From Sorghum bicolor (Eukaryota; Streptophyta; Magnoliopsida; Poales; Poaceae): DNA of 64,000 nucleotides. Below are positions 1 through 13,100 of this stretch, in pieces; the stretch's first letter is position 1; each line of letters begins with the position of its first letter. The notes beneath the pieces were generated by a model. That model ran no database searches and was not told where the DNA came from. It saw only the letters and a program-made list of their open reading frames with translations. Location: positions 42,367,821 to 42,431,820 of the forward strand of contig NC_012878.2 in the NCBI RefSeq assembly GCF_000003195.3. The letters run 5' to 3'. The position numbers were made by a program, and so were the translations under genes.

Positions 1-680
1 CCGGTTGTACTTCGCCATGATCAAGCTCTAATCAAGCTTGTTCATGGGATGACTCTGGTAATCTACTTCTAATTCATTATGCAATTACTAATCATGTATG
101 TTCTGGTTCACAACTCTTTTGAGTACTTTTAATCTATAGGACCCTATAGGTTAGAGTTGTGGTATAGGTGTAAGCGTGGTGCTTAGACCTAGATTACTTG
201 TGGATATCCCCTGTCTAGCCGGATCGTGTGGTAGGCCGCGTAGGTGACAGTTATGTTGGTCCCCTGTAGTCCACCTCCCGTTAGTAGGATTGGTAGGGTT
301 TATCGGCCTATGGATAAGCATCCTTTGTGGTGTATTCTTATCACATGGTTCGTCCCAGACATAGACAAACCCCTTTGAAGTAGAGAAACCATAGTTATCC
401 TCTCTATTCTCCTACCATCACTCATATATTAGATTGCTCTACTCTCTATTCCCATATTATCACCCATTGTTATCTTACCTTTAATATTGTTCTTATTCAA
501 TTCTACCATCTTTCCTATTTACACCTACCTATCTATCTAGGTTAAGTTAGAGCGTAGTTGGTTCTCCCGTTTCCTTGTGGATACGATAAAACCTTTAACC
601 GGGTAAAAGCTACAACGGTATCCATGCGCTTGCGGATTTATCTATGTGCGTATAAATACCATAGTACACTCTAGTGCCAT
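1..680. repeat. Unclassified, probably LTR-derived repeat DNA
   Basis: No supported coding region lies here. The text is mid-GC, lacks exon-like stretches and runs directly into the LTR-like block that follows, so I read it as retroelement-derived. No paired LTR, primer-binding site or target duplication is visible, so the class is open. Confidence 0.35.
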
Positions 681-2750
681 GCTAGGGATGACAACCTAGT
701 ATTCAAGTGGTGTTAGCAAGTGTCAACAAATAGCCTATTTAAAATTCTACAAACTCACTAGAGTAAGAGGTTAATAAATAAGAAAGCGAAGCTTTTTGCT
801 CTAGCTCTAATAGGGTGTTTGCAAACCATCTATCCAACAATTCTAGTTAATATGAACACTAGGCACACAAGAGCTATGTCTCTATTTACACTAGAGAGCT
901 ACCTAAAGTTTTTATATAAGTAAGCTACTCTAGTTTGCGGAAATGTAAGAGAGAGGGTTTGATCTTTATACCGCCGCGTAGAGGGGATGAACCAATCACA
1001 ATAATGTGAAGTCCAATCATCAGGAGAAATCCGATGAACAATCAAAATGGAGACACACCATTTTCTCCCGAGGTTCACATGCTTGCCGGCACGCTACGTC
1101 CTCGTTGTGTCGACCAACACTTGGTGGTTCAGCGGCTAAGAGGTGTAGCACAAACCTCATCCTCACTAGGACACTGTAAGAATCTACCCACAAGTGAGGT
1201 AACTCAATGACACGGGCAATTCACTAGAGTTACCTTTCGGCTCTCCGTCGGGGAAGGTAGAACCCCTCACAATCACCGAGAGATGGCCACGACCAATCAC
1301 CAACTCAAGCCAATGCTCCTCCGCTGCTCCAAGCCATCTAGGTGGCGGCAACCACCAAGAACAACAAGAAAACCGTAGCCAAATCGATCCCCAAGTGCCA
1401 CTAGATGCAATCATTCAAGCAAACGCATTTGGAATCACTCCCAATCTCACAAAGATGGTTAATCTATGAAGGAGATGAGTGGGAGGTGTTTGCTTAGGCT
1501 CACAAGGATGTCAAGTATGCTAGAATGCCAAGAGAGTGAGCCTCAAGCCGGCCAACAACTATTTATAAGCCCCTCAAACAGAAAGAGCCATTCGCTCTTT
1601 CACTGGGCAAAGATCGGGGCCACCGGACGCACAACAGGTGACCACTGGACGCTTGACCCCAGCGTTTGGTGCTCTAGATCTTAGCCATGTGTCAGCTCTT
1701 TGAATTTCACGCGTTGATCTCTAACGGTCATATTCAAACTATTGGACATGGTCAAGTAGGCACCAGACGCGTCCAGAACATAGCGGACACGTACGCAGAG
1801 AGGTTGTCAAAAGCATGGGGTCACCAGACTCACACCACCGAACGCACCCTCAGCGTCCGATCCCTTACTCAGAGAGCGTTGCAAATGCGTAGGGACACCG
1901 AACTCACACCACCGGACGCTCCCCTCAGCGTCCGGTGCTCTCAGTCAGAAGCACCCGTTGAAGTCAGGCAAAACACCAGACGCGTCAACAGTGTGTGGCC
2001 ACCGTCCGATGCTGAGCATCCGATGCTCCCTTCACCTCTGCTAGAAACGAGAGCACACCGGACACGTAGGAGCAGCATCCAGTGCCTCCAAGGCCAGCGT
2101 CTAGTTAGTATTTTTCCAGTGAAAAACACTCCTGTGACTTCTCCAAACATTCCACCAACATAATAGAAAATATACGTTTCATTTTCTCAAAAGCGCCGAA
2201 TCCTGCCTCACAAGCTCGGCGGGAGGAAGAGAGGAACCCAAACCCCTCTCTACCCTTCAACCTCCACCTCCTTCTTAAAGTATGCCAACACCATTATATG
2301 TGTACCAACATGTGCAAGTGTGTTAGCATTTTTATAAACATTTTCTTTGAAGGAGTTAAGTTAGGTCACTAGGTTCTAAATGCATGCACCTGAACAATGA
2401 CACCTAATTGCACTTGATAACCGCTTAGCCAAAGAATTCCTCTCTTTATAGTACGACTATCTATCCTAAATATGACCACACCCTTTATGGTGTCTTGATC
2501 ACCAAAACCAAAACCCTAAGCAATACCTTTGCCTTGATCTCCATAGGGTTTTATTTTTCTCTTTCTTCTTTTCCAAGTTGAGAACTTGATCATCTTGTGG
2601 TCATCACCATCATCACCATGATCATTACTTGCTCCATCATGCACTCGGCATGTACCAACCTCATTGAGTCTACACAAACTTAGTATAGAGATCAGTACTA
2701 GGGTTTCATCAATTATCCAAAACCAAACTAGGACTTTCACTCTCTTTGGA
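681..2750. repeat. LTR-like repeat block A
   Basis: This block shares its order of sequence blocks with the one at 2867-5226: an AC-rich part with many 'acacaa' and 'ctagc' words, a region dense in CACCGGACGC and its reverse, a 'ttctcaaaagcg' segment followed by 'gaggaacccaaacccctctc', and an end of the form 'ccaaaaccaaacNaggac'. That order is typical of long LTRs of grass Gypsy-like elements. There is no internal polyprotein. The two blocks are clearly diverged, so they are probably LTRs of different insertions of one superfamily rather than one element's pair. Confidence 0.5.
1740..2080. repeat. Cluster of CACCGGACGC / GCGTCCGGTG decamers (block A)
   Basis: Several exact or near copies of the decamer occur in both orientations, for example near 1905-1950 and 2055-2085. 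The pairs form imperfect inverted repeats. They sit inside LTR-like block A and recur in block B, so they belong to the repeat family, not to a host gene. Confidence 0.6.
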
Positions 2751-2866
2751 TCCCAACTGGAAAATATGAGTTATGAACTGAGGATCTACGTGGCCCCTAG
2801 GTCTAGCTATTTATATAGGAGGGTAGGATCCACTAGAGCCCTCAGATTAAACCAACTGAAGGGTCG

Positions 2867-5226
2867 AGATGGTGGACTAGAGGGGGGTGAATAGTCCTTT
2901 CTAAAAATTATCGCGCCGGCTAACCGAAACAAATGCGGAATTAAAACTATCGGTCTACCCAAGACTACATCCCTCTATCTAAGTTCTCTAGCACCTTGAA
3001 AAGATCCTAAACAAGCAAGCAAGGTGCTACCTTAGCAAGAGCTCACCTAACAAAATCTAGAAGCAAGGTCACACAAATCTATGCAACTAGTACTTTGCAA
3101 ACCGGGGGAGCTCCTACACAAACTAGTGAGGCAAAGCGCACAAAGCCTAAGCTCACTAGCAAGCTCAATAACAAGGAAACTAATGCCAAATTAGAGAGCG
3201 CAACTTACTTAGCTACACAAACTAAGAAATGTGACTAACAAGGTTACACAAACCAAATTAGTCACGCAAGGGAACTACTTCTAGCTACACAAGCAAGAAG
3301 GTAACTAGAAAGCTACACAAGCTAACTAATTACAAGAGCAACTACACAAGCACAGATATATGAATGTAAGAACAAGCTTGTGTTAGGGACTTGCAAACCA
3401 ACGGGAAGAACAAATGTTGACACGATGATTTTCTCTCGAGGTTCACTTGGTTGCCACCAAGCTACGTCCCCGTTGAGACAAGCTCCAAGGTTGCCGCCGA
3501 TCCTCTTGCCCGCAAGTCACACTCTCGCACGTGGAGGCTTACCACAAGCTCTAGCACTTGACCCGGCCGGACCACTTGTCGCTCTTCACATCTCGCTCAA
3601 CTAGAGTTGCTCTTCGTGATCCCCGCGGGGTGAGCACCGTACCCCTCACAATCTCTTCTCCGGAGCACCGCACAATCTCCTTGCGTGCTTCGACGGAGTC
3701 ACAAAGCACCAAGCCGTCTAGGAGGTGGCAACCTCCAAGAGTAACAAGCACCACCAGCTTGCAACATGAACACCTAGTGCCACTCGATGCAATCTCTCAA
3801 TGCAACGCACTAGAATCACTCACTCACACAATCGGATTATCACTATCAAGCATATGTGAGTTAGAGGCTTCACTAGCACTCCCCAAGCATGGACACTAAG
3901 TCCTAAGGGTGCTCAGCACCAGCCAAGGTCGGCCACCACTTCTATTTATAGCCCCAAGGGCTAAACTAGCTGTTGCCCCTTTACTGGGCAAAACACGAGG
4001 GCACCAGACGCTCACAGGGAGCCACCGGACGCTCAACCCCCAGCGTCCAGTGCTCAGGCGTCAGCCACGTGTCACTAGTCGTTTGAACTCGACCATTGCC
4101 GCTAACGGCTACTGCGCACGCACGCCTGCACAGCACCACCAGACGCTCTACTGCGTCACACCGGACGCGTCCGGTGCACACCAGACCCATGCACAGAGAG
4201 CTCCACAAACTCGTATGGTTACCGGACGCACCCTGAGCGTCCAGTGCTCTCCAGTTAGAAACACTCACTGAAGTCACGTACCACCGGACGCGTGAACAGT
4301 GTCCTATCAGCGTCCGGTGCTAGTGTCCGGTGCTCACTCTACGCCTACGCCAGCGGCTGACAGTGCACCGGACTCTCTGGTCCAGCGTCCGGTGCTACCA
4401 ACACCAGCGTCCGGTGACTTCTCCAAAATTTCCCACCGGCGCAATAGAAAATATGCACTTAATTTTCTCAAAAGCGGGAGGGAGAGAGGAACCCAAACCC
4501 CTCTCTACCATAGGAACTCCACCTCCTTTGCAAATGTGCCAACACCAACAAGTGTACACCACCATGTGCAAGTGTGTTAGCTTTTTACAAACATTTTCTC
4601 AAAGGAGTTAGCCTCTCAAACTTTCCACGCCACTCGATCCTAACACGTATGCAAAGTTAGATCGCTCAAGTGGCACTAGATGACCGATATGCAAACAAGT
4701 TTGCCCCTCTTGATAGTACGGCCATCTATCCTAAATCCGGTCATAAACTTCTCTACACACCTATGACCGGTGAAATGGAAATGCCCTAGGTTATACCTTT
4801 GCCTTGCGCATTCCATTCCATCTCTTCCAATGTTGATGCAACACATGCACCAACCAATCACCAAATGATATGATCCACTTCATATCATCATGTGACCGTA
4901 TTGGTTCATCGATCTTGACCTCACTTGCTCTTCACCGTTGCCTCGGTCCATCGGTGCCAAGTTTTGCTCAAGCTTCACCGTCACACGCGGTCCCTCCCTT
5001 CAAAGCCACCGACTTGCCCTTCACTCTTGCAACCGGTCCATCAAGCCAAGCTTCATCTTGATCTTCTCCACCTTGGTCACATGACTCCATGTTATGTCTC
5101 ATATGCAATGAGCACCTCCATCATCACATCTTCACCTGTGGACTAATCTCCTGTGTATCTCACATAAACACTATTAGTCCACCTAAGTTGTCACTTAAAT
5201 ACCAAAACCAAACAAGGACCTTTCAC
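2867..5226. repeat. LTR-like repeat block B, about 2.36 kb
   Basis: The block starts near 'tggtggactagaggggggtgaatag' (shortened: TGGACTAGAGGGGGGTGAA), a recognisable LTR start in grass elements, and ends in 'aaacaaggacctttca'. Its inner order parallels block A. I see no downstream internal region with gag or pol, so this is a solo LTR or a truncated element. No target duplication could be established at the two ends. Confidence 0.5.
4000..4420. repeat. Cluster of CACCGGACGC / GCGTCCGGTG decamers (block B)
   Basis: At least eight exact or one-mismatch copies of the decamer lie here in both orientations, spaced irregularly by about 15-60 bp. Many are separated by a short AT-poor spacer and would pair into hairpins. 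It is the equivalent of the cluster at 1740-2080. Confidence 0.6.
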
Positions 5227-6045
5227 CAACCTTGAACAACGAAGAAGATAATCCTCAAAGGCGGTTTAGCAATGACATTGAAGGAGAGGCTACTAGGTGG
5301 GCCCCACCTTTAAGGGGTCTACCTTTCTGAGCCTTCTAGGTTCTTCTTTTGTATACGTAGCCTTGATATCTCTTTGCAAACCTGACATGGGGGTCCTCTT
5401 TGGGTATTTTCCTGTTTAATCCCTACAAAACACAGATTCACCAAAACTCGTGAAATTTGTCAGTTAAACCCCTAGTTCTATGTTCATGTTTCCTTTATTG
5501 CACTTTTCTAAGTTAAGTTGACGATTAAAATTAAGAGTTATCTATCGTCAACAACCTCTAACCTACTATCGTGGTGTGGATTGCAGAAGAGGAATAGGTT
5601 GAAAGAGACTCCATAGCCTTGGTGGATTTCTCAACATGGATCTAGGTAAGTCTTTATGGCGAGTTGAACCATGAGATAAATCCTTGTGTGTTGTGTATTG
5701 TGTTTGATATTGCACATTATATGTGTTTGAATTGATTTCTAGGCTTTGCATTCGATCTACTCTTTTCACAAAGTTCTAAGTGCAACCACTACTTTAAGAA
5801 GGTCATCACACTTCTCAAGAAGGCTGGTATCACGACTGATCTAAGTTTCATTTATTATATTTCGTTGTGTTTCGATTTGTACTCAAACACATAAAGGCTC
5901 CATGACACAGAAGCTTGCAAGGATACACAGAGGCTCTACGATCTGATAGTGTGATCGAGTTTGTGAGATTTAGGCAAATAAAGCCTATTCACCCGCCCAT
6001 CTAGGCCCTTACTAGATCTTTTTCAAATGATATAAGAGCCTAATC
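5227..6045 (+). repeat. LTR remnant with a possible primer-binding site
   Basis: The stretch ends in 'gatctttttca' (to 6025), followed two bases later by 'tgatataagagcc' (6028-6040). That resembles the usual plant Met-tRNA primer-binding site TGGTATCAGAGCC with two substitutions. This order (LTR ending in CA, then the primer site) suggests the 3' edge of a 5' LTR. No gag follows, so it would be a decayed fragment. I cannot place its left edge. Confidence 0.4.
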
Positions 6046-6950
6046 CTCATGGTTGGCACTTAACCGTGTGAGGAAATGGCAAGTCTTAGAGAAATGGTTC
6101 ATGGGTTACAAGTTGATGAAGGTGATGATCAATGTAAGAAAAATAGACAATTGGCTCATTTAGTTTGGATTTTGATGCTTGATGAACAACATGACCATTT
6201 GGGCTGCTAGTATTTTTGGATATAGTTCAAAAGGTGTAAAAGTAAACTTGGATCTAGACAACTGTGTGATCCGAATGATCGACACCTCAAGCAAGACATT
6301 ATAAGCCTTGCAGACATAACTACGACAAGATTATGTAAATGTGTGCATTTAACACATGAAGTTAATCATTATTTGGTACACTTTATTCTATATTTAACAA
6401 GCATAAACTTAAATAAAATCTATAACTAAGTTATACATGATTCAATGAGTATAATTTTTTACTACAGTTTAAGCATACAATAATTAGCCCACCATAAAAA
6501 TTTCACCATAATTGAACCATAAAAACTACAACTATGAATTATTACATTTAATTATAGAAAACACATAGATCTAAAACTACAATAAAGCTATAATAAAAAT
6601 TGTATACTAAAACATACTATATTATATGTTCACTGTGTATATCTACTCATGTAGAGTCCTAATTTTTTTTTATTTTATGATTTTTTTGTGATTTATTATG
6701 ATTTTTAAAGATACCAACCAAAAGAAATAAAGCAGAAAAAGAAAAAAAAACCACTTTTAAAACTGTTTATAACCAGTTCAAGAAAATAAGATAAATGGTT
6801 TTAAAAATTAAGGAGGTGTTTGACCTAATTTTAAAGTTGAGGAGAAAAATTAAACATTCTCAAAAGTTGAGAGAGGTAACTTGAATTTTTTCAAAACTTA
6901 AAATAGCTTAGCCCAAGTCATTGAAGCACAAAAGCCCGTTAAAAAGGAAG
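6046..6950. other. AT-rich upstream intergenic DNA
   Basis: Very AT-rich, no coding stretch, several A/T homopolymers. It separates the LTR remnants from the APC1 promoter. I see no convincing transposon ends in it. Confidence 0.4.
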
Positions 6951-7164
6951 CCTACCCCGACCTAAAACCCGTGCGGCGCGCAAATTTTTCTCTCCGACGA
7001 CGCTAGGGTTTCTTTCCGTCGCGGCAAACTGTTTCGAAGCACCAAAACACGCCAGCTTTCGCCTCACTCCGCCCTCCCTTTGCCCACACCGCGCTCAGCC
7101 TGCTCCCTGGCGCCGACTACCCTCCTCCCTCACGCCGCGGCCGCCGGCAGCCGGCAGCGGTAAC
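6951..7164 (+). promoter_or_regulatory. Probable APC1 promoter/5' UTR region
   Basis: The composition switches sharply from AT-rich DNA to C-rich, 'ctccct' and 'cgcc' text just upstream of the start codon. This is typical of grass 5' UTRs with CT-rich stretches. The transcription start and any TATA box cannot be fixed by eye. Confidence 0.45.
7004..7011 (+). promoter_or_regulatory. Telo-box-like motif TAGGGTTT
   Basis: The octamer TAGGGTTT (reverse AAACCCTA) is the telo-box. It is known to be enriched close to the start of plant genes active in dividing cells, including translation and cell-cycle genes. It lies about 155 bp upstream of the APC1 start codon. Function here is inference from position only. 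Confidence 0.4.
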
Positions 7165-10100
7165 ATGGCTTCGGCGATCGGTTCGCGGCGGCTAACGGTG
7201 CTGCGAGAGTTCCGTCCTCACGGGCTCGCAGTCGAGGAGGCCGACGGCGAGGGCGCCCCCGGGGCGCCGCCGCCGCAGGATTACGACTACTTCCTCTTTG
7301 ACCCCGCCCTCGCCGTTTCCCCCAGCCCCGACACCAGCAATGAGGCCTCCTCCTCCGGCGCAGACGGCGACCACGAGCTCTTCATCCGTGGCAATCAGTG
7401 CGCCTCTCCCCCTTTCTCTCTCTCTCAATATCTCTCGATGAAGCATTGCAGCGGAAATGAGAACTCCGAAGTAGCAAGAGCTAAAATGTTACTGCAGTAG
7501 TATTGTTAAACATTGAGTTTTGAATTTCCCTGCTCAACTTCAGTCACTAGCTAGTTCGCATCTGACTCTTTTGCCCGCATACCTTGTAAGGTGGCTGTTA
7601 CGGTGATTTACAGTGTCAATCGCGTGTTTGCTCTTTTGCAATGCTTGAATGGTCACCTCTATAATTTCTATTTTGCTCAATTTTGTCTATTTACTCTATG
7701 ACGGAGTCATGGTATATGGAATTGGTTATTTAGTCTTGCTGTGCAAGAATAATATCCAGCCACTTTTTATCCTACGGCAGTTTTTAACTAGTATCTCTAA
7801 CTCGAAGCCAAATGCCAACAGCCCAACAGTAGCGCTTAAAGAGTTCACAGGTGTGGGCACCACTCATATAAGGTGTAGCCCTTAAATTTGGATCCTGGAA
7901 TTGTATGACAAAATAGTGCGATTGGCTAGATGTGTGCTGTTGATGCCGTGTCAGAAAGCGTGGCATGATCCTTTTGTATTTAGAGACTGCCACCTCTTTT
8001 TTTTTTGTTGGGTTGGGGGGTGGGGGTGAGGGCATCAGTTCACTTTCTCATGCCAAACGGATTTTGCTTACATTACCAAAGAATTGGATGAAGGCCCACA
8101 AAAAATACTAGTATAACTGAATTGAGTTCAATATTAGTTATTGATACCAAATTTTGTGCTATATTTCCTTTATTTTTGCACTTTAGTTGATTCTTGCATT
8201 TTATTTTTTTGCATTTGTTGAATTCTTGACCATTAATATCATCTGTTTCTGTTTTCTCTTCCTTCTAGGATAATATGGAGCAATGGTTCTCGAGTTCACA
8301 AAAGATATGTATCACCTAATACAGTCAAGATGGTATGGTTGCTTTTATGCCATGGTTTCACCTGAATTTTTCTCTCACTTCACCTTCTCTTGTATTTCTT
8401 GTATATCTATATATTTAACCTTTCTTCTGCGTATCCAAGCTGGTTTCATTGTTTCAAACGTCACAGTTGACTTTGCATGGTGTTTGATGCATATCTGGCA
8501 ACTAATATTCTTCTAGACTATGTTTTATTGCAGTATTTTTTTAATACAATTCTACACATATAAATTACATGTTTCAAGCTAAATAATTTAAAAGTTATTG
8601 ATGTTTGTAGTTTTTATGGTTTGACTAAATCCTGTTCTAAATGACTTATGACTGAATACAAAAAACAGATGCCTTTACTAATATCTAGTTTACATCTTTC
8701 CTGAAATATACAAGAATTGATGTAGATATTGTGTGACAGAAAATATTCTAGTTCAAATTGGGAGAATTTAACCTCCTTTTTGCTAGCCGTACCGTCCATT
8801 TTTTCATTTTACTCATCATATTTCTGATTTACTTAATGGTAGTTCTCATTTGGTGATGTAAAACTTAAACTGTAGGCTTGCTGGTGTAGGATGAATGCAA
8901 TCAGCGATGCTCTTCTATGTGTCCTGCAAGTTGATACTTTATCTCTATACAATGTAACTGGTTAGTTTACCCTGTTGGCCTATTATGACGCTGAGTAATA
9001 TTGAAATTTAATGTCTTCAATTTTCTGAGGCTTGTGATGTATGCATATGTTGCAGGTGAAATTGTTAGTATTCCCCTACCTTATGCTGTTTCATCAATAT
9101 GGCCACTCCCCTTTGGTCTTCTACTTCAGAAATCAACTGATGGAGGTCATATGGTGTCATCCTCAAGTTCACTGCTAAATGCAAGGGATTTAAATCGTCC
9201 TAGCAAGGAATATGGATTGACCTACAATGTTCCGTTCCAAGCAAACACATTGGAGACAGACAGCAAAGATAATGGAGCCATTGTCTCATCACACCTCATC
9301 TTGAAACATCCACTTGAAGAGCCTCAGGTATATAATTTACAGTATCATCTTTGTCATGTACACTTGGGCAATGTACTGATTTTAATGCAGCGACGTTATT
9401 ATTTTATGTAATTTATGTTACTGGTTGTGCCATGTGGTTTTAATATTTTAGCAGAGACTGCCTGCCTGGTTCCATTTTTATTTCATAACCAATAACTATT
9501 TACAGGCAACATATGTTGAAGAAAAGGACAAACTAACTATGATGAGAGATTTTGATGAAGAAACTATCTGGACAAGTGACATGATACCTCTAATAGCATC
9601 ATATCATAAAGGTTTTTTGTTTCATATTTCTCTAGTATTGTGTTTTCCTTTTTTTATTAGTTTAAGAAATTTAGTTGTGGCATGCAGGGAAGTTTCAGCA
9701 TTCTGTCTGGCAAATTGATGGTGCTAGTTACCAGGAAGCAATGAATGAAAATACAATGCTACCTGTCGATATTTCTTCACATAAATGTGCATTCCGCAAG
9801 ATATGGCAAGGGGAATGCTCCGAGTCTGCTGCTAGTAAGGTTGCTCCATTCTAATCGTGTATTAGGGAACTCCATCCGTGTTATATTTTATCTGTAGATA
9901 TGCTTCTCTTCATCTTCCTTGTCTTCTTTTTCAGTCTGCCATTTGTCCTTTTTTTTGACAACTCGTTTTTATCATCTACCAGAATCTACTGTTTTTTAAC
10001 TCATTAGGTAATAGCAGGAATGTTCAGTTGCAGCCTTTTTCACCTGGGTAATTTTTGGTGCTGTACCACTTCAAAACAATCGGTTCTTGCAAGGATTTTG

Positions 10101-13100
10101 ACAGACACAATTTAGGATATGATTTCACGATGTAATTGTTGCTGCAAAATGAAAGGAAATAAGTGGTTGGGGACCTGTACAGGATTTTGGCTTATCAAAA
10201 CATAGAATATTTTTTCTTTACAGTTTCATTATATCCAGGTTCCACATTAGCATGTTAAAGGTGCAATGGACACATTGGATATTATTAAAGATTTTATTTT
10301 CTTTCTATTTCGTCTTTCATGTTCCTTAAACTGGTCATGGTAGCAAAATATTTAACTCCAGTTATTACTTGTTCTTGACTCCAAGTATTCATATCAGGTT
10401 TTCTTGGCAACTGATATTGATGGGATGCCAATAATTAGTTTTTTACTGGATGAGCAAAAAATATTGCTTGCTGTAAGGATTCAAGTTGATGATACTAGTG
10501 AAGAAGCTTTGGGTGATATTAAGCCTCACATGAGCTGGAACATTCCTGCATTTGCTGCTGTGCCAGTTGTCGTGACTCGTCCAAGGTGATTGCCTAAGCA
10601 CATTGTTTTGGATCCATAGTCTACTACCGCTAATGTTTCTATGTTATCTGCAGAGTACGGGTTGGTGTTCTTCCCTTTACAGACATCCTTGTTCTGAGTT
10701 CAGATAATGATCTACTTCTCTATGTAGGTTCCCTGCTGTTCAAACTATGCCATCTTTATATATTTTGTTAGGTAGATATGATCATGAAGTCAAGTTCACA
10801 CTGTTTTTGTAATTTGGTCTTGAAGACCCAGCACTACTATTTATCACATGGAAGGCCCCAGTTGTTCATTCTTTATCTGACCAGAAATTGATATAGTTAA
10901 TTTCTATTGCATTATGAATTCAAACATTTTTTATAGTTGAAATATCAGTACCTTTAGATATTGTAGTTCTTTTGGAGGTTACCGTCCCAATCTGAAGTGA
11001 ATTTTGAAGAATTAATCATTACTGAGTCTTGTGGGATACCATTGTGGGTTGCACCTTCTGAGTTCCCTGACATTTCAGTGTAGATTTTATCCAAAAAGGA
11101 CATCACTAGCAAATTCTGGTTGTACTGTTCAACTTTTCGTCTTTCTTTTTGCAAGATGTAAATTAGTAATCACTGGCTCTTTTTAATATATGCAGTCTGG
11201 GAAGCAGTGCCTCTGCAAATATACTCTCCCTAATGAATTGGGAAAGGGTTTCTTTTCAAATCATGAGCTAAATTCAGATATTTCAGATATTTACTCTGAT
11301 CTGAAGATCACAAGCATAGCTGATGCTGTTGAAGGCCGTATAAACGTGACATGCAGTAATGGCCTGGTAGGATGTTCATGTTCTTTGTCCTTATGTGTCA
11401 TGGTTTACTCCACATATTATTGGTTTATAACTGTCTTTGTTCCTTTCTTTTTGACAATTAATGCTGTTTACAAAGGGTGTGATATGTTGGGGCTGTGTTT
11501 TGGTCCTTTATTCTGCATTGGCTCTGTGTTTGTTGTGTTCATTTTTGATTATTTCATATGGTTTATTGTCAAATTAAATAACAAATAGGAAAACCTTGCT
11601 GTAATATGTCTTTTGACTTGGTGTGGCAACAGTTTGTGTGGTTTTGTTGCACTGTACATTGTAGAGACTGAAATGCAAATGCTATTTCTTTGGTTTTATA
11701 TTTTTTTGCATATTGCTCATTGACTTATCTATTATTCTGTCACGAATAATCTTAACTTTCCTATGTGATCTATTCTGAAAATATTAATCACGCAAGCTAT
11801 TTTCTTCAACTCTACAAAAACTAAATTTTATAATGTCCTTTTCAACTGTGCTCCTTTTCTCACTGTAATTTTTAATTTTAGGTTGCTTTGATGTAGCCTT
11901 CAGTTGATCTTATTGCAATTTTGTCCATTTACTTCTTTCCAGATGCTCAGATGTTCGTTGCGCAAAAATCCTTCCTCTTCTTTGGTTAGTGACTGCATAA
12001 CTGCAATGGCAGAGGGTTTGCAGAGTTGCTTTTACAATCAGTTTGTTTCTCTTTTTTGGGGTGATAGTGATGCTGCCTACCTACATTCAAGCTCTCAGGT
12101 GGATTCAGAATGGGAATATTTTAGTCATGAAATAAAAAGAGTTTGTACAAAGTATGGACAAACTTTGTCAACTAAATCTCTCACTTTGCCAAGTAAAGCT
12201 TGGGACTTCCTGATCAACAGCAAATACCATTCCCAATACTGCAAAAGGGCCCTATCCTCTTCCAATTCACTTTTGCCTGCGTCATATAATACATGCAAAA
12301 CTGTCTTTAATCCCTTTCTCCAGGATGAGCATAGTTTAGATGTGCCATATAATATTCGGTTCATGAGAGAAACATTGGAGACATTGCATGCCCTATATGA
12401 GAACTTGAAGCTTAACATCTTGCGGAAAGAGTTAAGTTCTGTTTCTTTCTTTTGTTTAAAGTATCTTGTTGATATTATTTTTTTTCCAATTTTTTTGGAT
12501 GTTAGTTTGTTTTATAGTGTAGATATTCACTGAGAAGTAAAACATTTGGTTAAACATATGTTCATGTCCTTTAGTTAGGTATGGCATTCATGAAAGTCAT
12601 AGTTTAATGCAATTATCGGTAAAGATCTTTAACCATCGATTCATAGGAGAGTGTAGCATACTAGCTTTGCGTATTTGAATAACCGACTGCTGACTTGTTC
12701 CTCTTTGCGGTTGCCACTAGTTATCTCGTTAATACTCTGTAGCATTCATTCGTCTTGACAGAACAGTATTACCTATACCTACTTAAAATAATCCCAACAT
12801 AACCATGGTTTTTGGGAACAAAGGCCTCATGCATCAAAGCAGCTGCCTTGGCACTTTCTATATGCATGGAAATAATGGTAGATACATCAACCAGTGTTAT
12901 CCTCATTGCATGCTGTTATATCATTCATCAACATATAAATAATCAAGTAGTAATGGAAAACTTGTTTTTATCGGTTTTCTTCACGGCTCATGGGAAACTC
13001 AGCTTCTCTTGAGTTTGATATTGGAGAATGCAGCTAACGGCATAATAATTCCTTTCTAGCCTATCAAACAGAAAGTATGAATCAATGTGTCTGTCAGCCA

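Noticed and set aside
6970..6990. E2F-like site near GGCGCGCAAA
   Set aside because: It does not match the TTTSSCGS consensus exactly in either orientation, so I do not report it as a site.
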